18,913 nt of DNA from Bacillota bacterium (GTDB lineage: Bacteria; Bacillota; Clostridia; Christensenellales; Aristaeellaceae). The stretch spans positions 1 to 18,913 of the forward strand of contig JAEWTC010000067.1 in NCBI GenBank assembly GCA_023459675.1, read 5' to 3'. The number at the start of each line of letters is the position of its first letter. Position 1 is the first letter of the stretch. The position numbers were made by a program, and so were the translations under genes. Positions 13,594-18,913 of the stretch are shown one piece after another. The notes under the pieces are model-generated. The model saw only the letters and a program-made list of their open reading frames with translations. It had not been told where the DNA came from and did not search any database.

Positions 13594-13755
13594 TTACGCT
13601 TCGAGTTCGAATTCGTCCTTGCTTGCGCCGCAAACGGGACAAGACCAGTCTCCGGGGAGATCCTCCCATTTGGTTCCCGCGGCGACGCCGTTATCGGGAT
13701 CGCCTTCCGCTTCGTCATAAACATATCCGCAGACCGAGCATACGTATTTTTTCAT
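13594..13755 (-). CDS. Rubredoxin
   Basis: A 53-residue electron carrier holding one Fe(Cys)4 centre, typical of anaerobes, where it often serves peroxide or oxygen detoxification or other redox partners. Ligands are C6 and C9 in VCSVCGYVYDEAEGD and C39 and C42 in WSCPVCGASKDEFE, with the conserved aromatic residues (Tyr11, Tyr13, Trp30, Trp37) in place. The frame is open upstream, but ATG 13755 has AGGAGG eight bases before it and gives the standard rubredoxin N-terminus MKKYVC. It lies 112 bases downstream of the DUF362/ferredoxin gene on the same strand and is followed by a terminator. The redox partner cannot be named. Confidence 0.97.
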   Translation of the reverse strand: MKKYVCSVCGYVYDEAEGDPDNGVAAGTKWEDLPGDWSCPVCGASKDEFELEA

Positions 13756-13867
13756 TGTACAATCCTCCTGTTTCTTCTCTTCATCCGCCGAACGGCGTGA
13801 TGGAGTAACCCTTCCAATATTTCGGCAAAGCAACTGCAAATTCCTCTTTCGCGGCGCCGCCAAACCG

Positions 13868-14947
13868 TTATCTTTTGATGATTTCGATTGCTTTTTCCGG
13901 GCATAGCTCATGGCAGCAAAAGCAGGAGATGCAGCCCGCTTTCGGGATGAACGCCACCCGGTTTGCAATGGTAATAATTTGCTTTGGACAGCCCTCGGCG
14001 CACTTGCCGCAGCCGATGCATTTACCGGCATTTACAAACGGCATGGTGGACGATCTTCCCCATACCGCGCGCCGTACGCCCGCCAGAGAGAACAGGCTCT
14101 CCTTTTTCATCACCGAATCCGGCAGCTTGAAGGCGGGGTCGGCAGGAATCAGCGGGTCCCCCACCGTATGCACGGCGCCGGGGTCAACCAGCCCGCGTTT
14201 TCGCGCCCAGTGGATGGTGCGTACCAGCTGCGGGTTGATGCCCGCAAGCCTTGCGCAGGTTTCGTCCAACGCGTACGCGCAAGTGGACGCCAGGGTATAG
14301 CCCATGGCGCGCACCGTGCCGCCGCTGGGGCCGTTGCCCTCCATGCAGTCGATGGCGTCCACCAGGTTCAATGCCGGTTTCACCGTTTCGTGCAGATCAA
14401 GAAGCATCTTTGTAAACGGCTCGATCGACGCTTTGACGCAATGGTACTCCGCTTTTTTGATGCCCGGAATGCTGCCGAACATATTTTTCACCGCGGCCGT
14501 CATCACCATCAGGGCGTGGGTTTTCAACTTCGCACAGTTGATGACAAGGTCCGCTTCCAGAATTGGCGTCAGTATGGGAAACCCGTTTTTCTTGCCGCTG
14601 GATACGTCGTAGTTCAGCGTCAGCACGTCCGAAAGCGCCGAAAACCCGCAGGTATCGTAGAGTTTGCGCAGTGTGCGCTCATTGTACAGGCCGCCGGAGC
14701 TGTCCGCGAGCACAATCGTTTTCACGCGCAGCTCGCGCAGCCGAACCGCAAGCGCCCGAATGAACAAGGGGTGTGTGGTCGCCGCATCCGCCGGGTGTTT
14801 TGCCAGCAGCATGTTGGGCTTGATCAGCACTTTCGAGTCCGGCGTTACCGTCCGCTCGAAGTCGAGCGCTTCCAAATGACGGCAGATGGCGTGATAAATA
14901 AGCTCGGAGTCATACCGTTCCACTCTTTGTACGGATACGTCGGTCAA
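13868..14947 (-). CDS. DUF362 protein with C-terminal 2x[4Fe-4S] ferredoxin domain
   Basis: A protein of about 359 residues. The DUF362 domain occupies about 1-290, with SKVLIKPNMLLAKHP, VLADSSGGLYN, LVINCAKLKTHALM, AVKNMFGSIPG and DAIDCMEGNGPSGG. A bacterial ferredoxin module at the C-terminus has CIGCGKCAEGCP (from about 310) and CISCFCCHELCP (from about 339), the latter with one extra cysteine. Biochemical function of the family is poorly defined; electron transfer is a safe inference. No ATG is available: TTG 14947 has AGGAAGG nine bases upstream and gives MTDVSVQRVERYDSEL, a normal start for the family, whereas TTG 14956 directly abuts the ribosome site. It is transcribed divergently from the SDR gene using a promoter whose -35 is shared. 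Confidence 0.9.
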   Translation of the reverse strand: MTDVSVQRVERYDSELIYHAICRHLEALDFERTVTPDSKVLIKPNMLLAKHPADAATTHPLFIRALAVRLRELRVKTIVLADSSGGLYNERTLRKLYDTCGFSALSDVLTLNYDVSSGKKNGFPILTPILEADLVINCAKLKTHALMVMTAAVKNMFGSIPGIKKAEYHCVKASIEPFTKMLLDLHETVKPALNLVDAIDCMEGNGPSGGTVRAMGYTLASTCAYALDETCARLAGINPQLVRTIHWARKRGLVDPGAVHTVGDPLIPADPAFKLPDSVMKKESLFSLAGVRRAVWGRSSTMPFVNAGKCIGCGKCAEGCPKQIITIANRVAFIPKAGCISCFCCHELCPEKAIEIIKR

Positions 14948-15001
14948 AGAAAACAACCTTCCTTTCGGAATTCCGCTGAGGCTGCAACGTTCATGCGCTG
15001 T

Positions 15002-15030
15002 AGTATACCCGATCCCCTTCCATGTTGCAA
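15002..15030 (-). promoter_or_regulatory. Promoter of the DUF362/ferredoxin gene
   Basis: On the minus strand TTGCAA (15030-15025) and TATACT (15007-15002) are separated by 17 bases. The palindromic TTGCAA is also the -35 of the plus-strand promoter described next, so the two cannot be occupied at once. Confidence 0.82.
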
Positions 15031-15053
15031 CCAGTACGACTTTACGGTATAAT
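15025..15053 (+). promoter_or_regulatory. Promoter of the SDR / acyl-ligase-ACP-synthase operon
   Basis: TTGCAA (15025-15030) and a perfect TATAAT (15048-15053) are separated by 17 bases. Transcription would begin near 15060, giving a leader of about 34 bases before the SDR start. The -35 is shared with the divergent promoter. Confidence 0.85.
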
Positions 15054-15093
15054 CATCATGTTTTATGCCGCACTTATACTCGGAGGAAACCAA

Positions 15094-15909
15094 GTGGAAA
15101 AGGGAACCGTTTGGATCATCGGCGGCTCCAGCGGGCTTGGGCTCGCCACGGCAAAGGCATTTGCAACAGATGGTTGGTTTGTCGTATCCGGCGCGCGTTC
15201 GTTCGGCGCAACCGAAATGACGGAGCCAATCCGGGAACTGCACCTTGACGTAACCGACCAGAAAAGCCGCGACGCTTTCATGCGGGAAGCGCTCTCGCTG
15301 CGCAACCGCGTGGATGTTCTGGTCTATTGCGCCGCCATTCTCATCCTGTCACCCTGTGAACTCACCACAACCGACGATTATGCCCGCGTTATGCAGACCA
15401 ACTTTCTGGGTATGACGGACTTCGTGTCCCGCGTTATGCCTTTGATGCGGCTGCAAAACGGCGGGAAAATCGTACTCTTCTCCTCGATCAACGGCCTGCT
15501 GGGAATCCCGTTCCAAAGCGCCTACGTAGCCTCCAAACATGCGGTGGAAGGGTATGCGGAATGCCTTGCCATGGAGTGCGAAGGCACGGGCGTGCAGGTT
15601 TGCGTGGTGGAACCCGGCGACCATCGCGGCGGAAGCCAGCGCTGCCGCCTTTCCGCGCAGGTTAACGACGGTTCCGTGTATACCTCCGCATTCGCGGCCG
15701 GTGTGGAGAAGATCCAAAACGACGAAGAACACGGCCTGACACCCGCAAAGCTGGCCAGGCAAGTCGTTCGAAACGCAAATCGCAAGCGGATGCGGTTTCG
15801 CCTCCGGATTGCGAAAATCGACCAGAAGGCGGCCGTCGTATTGCACGACGCGCTTCCATCCCGGTTGAACATGCGCGTTGTGCGCAAATACTACGGAAAG
15901 AAGGGATAA
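15094..15909 (+). CDS. Short-chain dehydrogenase/reductase, possible 3-keto-lipid reductase
   Basis: A 271-residue classical SDR. The Rossmann nucleotide motif is GGSSGLG (10-16), catalytic Ser131 lies in FSSINGLLG and the Tyr144-x3-Lys148 pair is in YVASKHA. The usual NNAG motif is replaced by YCAA (in DVLVYCAAIL). GTG 15094 is chosen because GGAGG lies seven bases before it and the Rossmann fold follows at once; longer in-frame starts would lie on or before the promoter. It ends two bases before the start region of the acyl-ligase/ACP/oxoamine synthase gene. By analogy with ketosphinganine reductases, it may reduce the 3-keto product of that enzyme. This role is inferred from context; the fold and catalytic triad are visible. 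Preference for NADPH or NADH is not resolved. Confidence 0.88.
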   Translation: MEKGTVWIIGGSSGLGLATAKAFATDGWFVVSGARSFGATEMTEPIRELHLDVTDQKSRDAFMREALSLRNRVDVLVYCAAILILSPCELTTTDDYARVMQTNFLGMTDFVSRVMPLMRLQNGGKIVLFSSINGLLGIPFQSAYVASKHAVEGYAECLAMECEGTGVQVCVVEPGDHRGGSQRCRLSAQVNDGSVYTSAFAAGVEKIQNDEEHGLTPAKLARQVVRNANRKRMRFRLRIAKIDQKAAVVLHDALPSRLNMRVVRKYYGKKG

Positions 15910-15911
15910 CC

Positions 15912-18900
15912 ATTACAGCCGTACATGACGTAAAAAAGTACAGCGACCAGCTACGCGCCAATAAAACGCTTCGAAATTTATATGATATTATCGGTAATTA
16001 CGGCGATACGCAGGCTGCGCTCTGGCTTGAGGACGGAGAGCCAAAATCCCTGAGCTACGCGGATTATCTCCGCATGACCCGAAACTACGCGGCTTATATC
16101 CGCGCGCACATCGACGCGAAGCCCGATTCGTATATCGCAATCTCCATGGATACCAGCAAGGAATGGTTCCCCACCTTCTGGGGCATCATTCAGGCCGGGT
16201 ATAACGCGCTGCTTGTGGACGCCAGCATGACGGACGATATGGTCAACTTCCTGCTCAGCCAGGCCGGCGCCAAGGCTCTGATCTCCACGGTGAAGCGTCC
16301 GCTGGAGAAAGGCGTGAGCTTTATTCAGGCTGCCGATTTGTTTGCCGCGCCGGAAGCCCAGAGCTTCGAGTCCGGCACGTGGGGCGATCACGTGGCGCTG
16401 TGCACGAGCGGAACCACAGGCACCAGCCGTATTTTTGAGTACGACGGCCATGCGATTATTGAACAGGTGCTGTCCAGCGAACTGCTTTCCCACAGCCTGA
16501 AGCGCGCCGTAGTGAACCGCTGCCTGCGCCTGTTTGCGTTTTTGCCCTATCATCATGTTTTCGGCTTTCTGGCCAACCTGATGTGGGCCGGCTTTTTGGG
16601 ATATACGAACATCTATCCGCTCAACCGCACCCCGCAGGTGATATTGGAAACGGCGCAGAAGCTGCAGCCGCACGTATTGATTGCCGTACCGCTGGTCGCC
16701 AACAATTTCTGCACGGGCCTGCAAAAGAAGCTGGCCAAGGAAAATGCCTTCAAACGCACGATGTTCCGCGTTTTAACGGCTGTCAGCCTCGGAATTCAGC
16801 ACGTTGCGCCCGACCTGGGGCTGAAGATCGCGGAAAAGGTTTTTTTCAAGAGCCTGACCTCCAAGCTTCTTGGTTCCACGATCACTACCATCATCCTGGG
16901 CGGCAGCTATACGCCGATGGAGCACCTGAAGCTGCTCAGCGCGATCGGCTACTACACGATCTGCGGTTTCGGCATGACGGAAACGGCCATCACCAGCGTG
17001 GAAACCACGATGAACCTGAAAAAGCGCATCAGCGGCTCGGTCGGCAAGCCGTTGAGCAACGTGGAGTACCGCGTGAAACCCAGCGACGGCCACGGCCGGC
17101 GCGGCGAAATGTTCATCCGCGGCAAAAGCCTGCATACGGGCCGCCTGATTGACGGAAAGCGCATGCCGCCGGATACCATCGACGGCGGCTGGTATCCCAC
17201 GGGCGACGTGGTGCGTCTGGAACGCGGGGACCGTATGTTTGTCGAAGGCCGCGTCAAGGACGTTATCATCAACGAATCCGGTGAGAACGTATACCCCGAC
17301 GAGTTGGACAACGTGTTTTCCGCCATGAGCGGCGTGGAACAGTCCACGGTACTCGGCGTGCTGAAGCCCGGAAAGAACCAGAAGTACGAAGATATCGTGC
17401 TGGTTTTGAACGTAGGCTCCGGCTACAAGGACGACGCGTATCTGGAGAAGCTCATGGCGGAGATCAATGCCCGCAACAGCAAGCTCCCCACCCTCAAGCG
17501 CCTCACGCGCGTCATCGTTACGCCGGAGCCGCTGCCGCTGGTCAACGGCATCAAAGTGAAGCGGTTCGCGCTCAAAGCGATGATCGAAGACAATAAGCTT
17601 GCCTACCGCGATCTGCGGATGAACGCATCCAGGGCTGTGGTCATAACCGAAGCGCCCAAGGAAGTGGTCGCGCGCGAAGTGCAGCCCAGCGACCTGCAGC
17701 TCGAGGAGATCAAGCAGAAGGTTCGTGCGCTATACGCGGAAGCGCTGGATTTGGATGTTACGGCCTTTACCGACGACCAGCATTTTATCGACGATCTGGA
17801 CGGCGACAGCCTGCAGGTGCTCTCCGCGGCGCTGAAAACGGAAGAACAGTTCTCCATTACCATTCCCGTAGAGGAGTACGGGCAGTGCATCACGGTCAAC
17901 GATATGTCCTCGTTGATTTACGCCAAACTCAACGGGCAGACGGCCTATGAAAATCAGGGCAAACCCGACGAGGCCATTCAGCCCATCGAGCGTTTTGAGG
18001 ACACGCCGGAGTTCATCGCGTTCCAAAAGCGCATCGAAGGCCTGAGCGCTTTGGGCGGCAAAAACCCGTACTTTGTCTGCCATGAATCGCCCTTGCGCGA
18101 TACCAGCCTGATGGACGGGCACGAAGTGCTGAACTTCGGCTCTTACAACTACGCGGGGATGAGCGGACGCCCGGAAGTGATGCAGGCCGCCAAGGACGCG
18201 ATTGACAAGTACGGCACCAGCGCCAGCGGCAGCCGCCTGCTTGCGGGTGAAAAGGAGCTCTTCCACGAGCTGGAGCAGGAGCTTGCCGAATGGAAGCACA
18301 CCGAAGACGCGCTGGTGCTCGTCGGCGGGCACTCCACCAACGTCACGTTTGTGGGCAATTTCTGCGATCAGAACGATTTGATCCTCTATGACGTGCTTGC
18401 GCACAACTCCATCGAACAGGGCTGCCGCCTGAGCCGCGCAACCTCCAAGCCCTTCCCCCATAACGACTCCGAGGCGCTGGACCGTATCCTGCGCGCACAG
18501 CGCGACCGGTACGCGAAGGTGCTGATCATCATCGAAGGCGCGTACAGCATGGACGGCGACGTCGCCGACGTGCCCGCGTTCGTGGCCGTAAAGAAGAAGC
18601 ACGGCTGCTTCCTGTTGGTGGACGAAGCGCACAGCACCTGCGTGATCGGAAAAACCGGAGGCGGCGTGGACGAATATTTCGGGCTCGCCCCGGATGATAT
18701 CGACATCAAGATGGGCACGCTTTCCAAGGGTCTTGGCACCTGCGGCGGTTACCTTGCGGGTTCCAAATCCTTAATCACCTACCTTCGTTACAGCCTGCCC
18801 GGCTTCGTGTTCAGCGTAGGCATTTCCCCGCCCCTTGCCGCCGCGACGCTGCAGAGCATCCGCTCGCTGCGCAAAAACCCGCAGATTATGAACGATATGA

Positions 18901-18913
18901 AACGCAACATCGA
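15912..18913 (+). CDS. Fused acyl-adenylating enzyme / ACP / alpha-oxoamine synthase, 3' end missing
   Basis: About 1000 residues are visible, running off the window. Domain 1 (about 1-565) is an ANL acyl-adenylating enzyme: TSGTTGTSR (from 165), GFGMTE (352-357), YPTGD (428-432), GRVKDVIINESGENVYPDE and NGIKVKR with a likely catalytic lysine near 548. Domain 2 (about 597-672) is an acyl carrier protein with the phosphopantetheine serine in LDGDSLQ (Ser633). Domain 3 (from about 697) is a PLP alpha-oxoamine synthase like serine palmitoyltransferase or KAPA synthase: NFGSYNYAGM, GTSASGSRLLAGE, GGHSTN, DEAHS (904-908) and the PLP lysine in TLSKGLGTCGG (about 939). It would activate a fatty acid, load it on its own ACP and condense it with an amino acid. 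No ATG, GTG or TTG exists near the N-terminus; ATT 15912, with AGAAGG seven bases upstream, is the best candidate start. Confidence 0.9.
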   Translation, partial: MTAVHDVKKYSDQLRANKTLRNLYDIIGNYGDTQAALWLEDGEPKSLSYADYLRMTRNYAAYIRAHIDAKPDSYIAISMDTSKEWFPTFWGIIQAGYNALLVDASMTDDMVNFLLSQAGAKALISTVKRPLEKGVSFIQAADLFAAPEAQSFESGTWGDHVALCTSGTTGTSRIFEYDGHAIIEQVLSSELLSHSLKRAVVNRCLRLFAFLPYHHVFGFLANLMWAGFLGYTNIYPLNRTPQVILETAQKLQPHVLIAVPLVANNFCTGLQKKLAKENAFKRTMFRVLTAVSLGIQHVAPDLGLKIAEKVFFKSLTSKLLGSTITTIILGGSYTPMEHLKLLSAIGYYTICGFGMTETAITSVETTMNLKKRISGSVGKPLSNVEYRVKPSDGHGRRGEMFIRGKSLHTGRLIDGKRMPPDTIDGGWYPTGDVVRLERGDRMFVEGRVKDVIINESGENVYPDELDNVFSAMSGVEQSTVLGVLKPGKNQKYEDIVLVLNVGSGYKDDAYLEKLMAEINARNSKLPTLKRLTRVIVTPEPLPLVNGIKVKRFALKAMIEDNKLAYRDLRMNASRAVVITEAPKEVVAREVQPSDLQLEEIKQKVRALYAEALDLDVTAFTDDQHFIDDLDGDSLQVLSAALKTEEQFSITIPVEEYGQCITVNDMSSLIYAKLNGQTAYENQGKPDEAIQPIERFEDTPEFIAFQKRIEGLSALGGKNPYFVCHESPLRDTSLMDGHEVLNFGSYNYAGMSGRPEVMQAAKDAIDKYGTSASGSRLLAGEKELFHELEQELAEWKHTEDALVLVGGHSTNVTFVGNFCDQNDLILYDVLAHNSIEQGCRLSRATSKPFPHNDSEALDRILRAQRDRYAKVLIIIEGAYSMDGDVADVPAFVAVKKKHGCFLLVDEAHSTCVIGKTGGGVDEYFGLAPDDIDIKMGTLSKGLGTCGGYLAGSKSLITYLRYSLPGFVFSVGISPPLAAATLQSIRSLRKNPQIMNDMKRNI

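Noticed and set aside
13910..15052. 380-codon plus-strand open frame
   Set aside because: It runs antisense to the DUF362/ferredoxin gene, has no ribosome site or family features, and reflects GC-rich codon use on the other strand.
1..18913. CRISPR arrays, tRNA or rRNA genes, insertion sequences, phage genes
   Set aside because: No spaced direct repeats, cloverleaf sequences, rRNA motifs, transposase motifs or terminal inverted repeats were seen on either strand.

Overview
The window reads as chromosomal DNA of a GC-rich anaerobic Firmicute, most likely class Clostridia. The evidence is a clostridial-type iscR-iscS-iscU set, a long-form HflX with an N-terminal extension, a stand-alone rubredoxin, a DUF362/ferredoxin protein, an L10-type leader before rplJL, strong AGGAGG ribosome sites and TTGACA/TATAAT promoters. 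Several genes appear to start with GTG or TTG. No rRNA, tRNA, insertion sequence, phage gene or CRISPR array was seen. The genus cannot be named from the sequence.

Plus-strand block, 1-9373: the 3' end of an RdgB/HAM1 nucleotide pyrophosphatase overlaps a YfcE-type phosphodiesterase. A clean promoter with an inverted-repeat operator then drives iscR-iscS-iscU-hflX, followed closely by two secreted VanY-type (M15B) D,D-carboxypeptidases. A second promoter at 6394-6422 drives parA-parB and a third, membrane-anchored VanY-like protein. That third protein has lost zinc-ligand residues and is probably a pseudoenzyme. A rho-independent terminator closes the block.

Convergence zone, 9374-9590: no gene is convincing here. 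The stretch folds into a branched RNA-like structure with a 12-bp interrupted stem and lies between two nearly identical terminator hairpins.

Minus-strand block, 9591-14947: rplJ-rplL stand alone, with their own promoter, L10 leader and attenuator, but without rplK/rplA or rpoB beside them. Next come rhaB-rhaA (rhamnose catabolism, with a cre-like site upstream), a rubredoxin gene with its terminator, and a DUF362 + 2x[4Fe-4S] protein.

Plus-strand block, 15025-18913: a short-chain dehydrogenase is followed after two bases by a very large fused protein cut by the window end. Its domains are an acyl-adenylating enzyme, an acyl carrier protein and a PLP-dependent alpha-oxoamine synthase. This pair looks like a one-polypeptide version of an acyl-ACP synthetase / ACP / serine palmitoyltransferase set plus a ketoreductase. 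It could make a sphingoid-base-like or other amino-ketone lipid and is the most promising candidate for undescribed biology here. The SDR and the divergent DUF362 gene are read from two promoters that share one palindromic -35 hexamer, and the fused gene has no ATG, GTG or TTG start.
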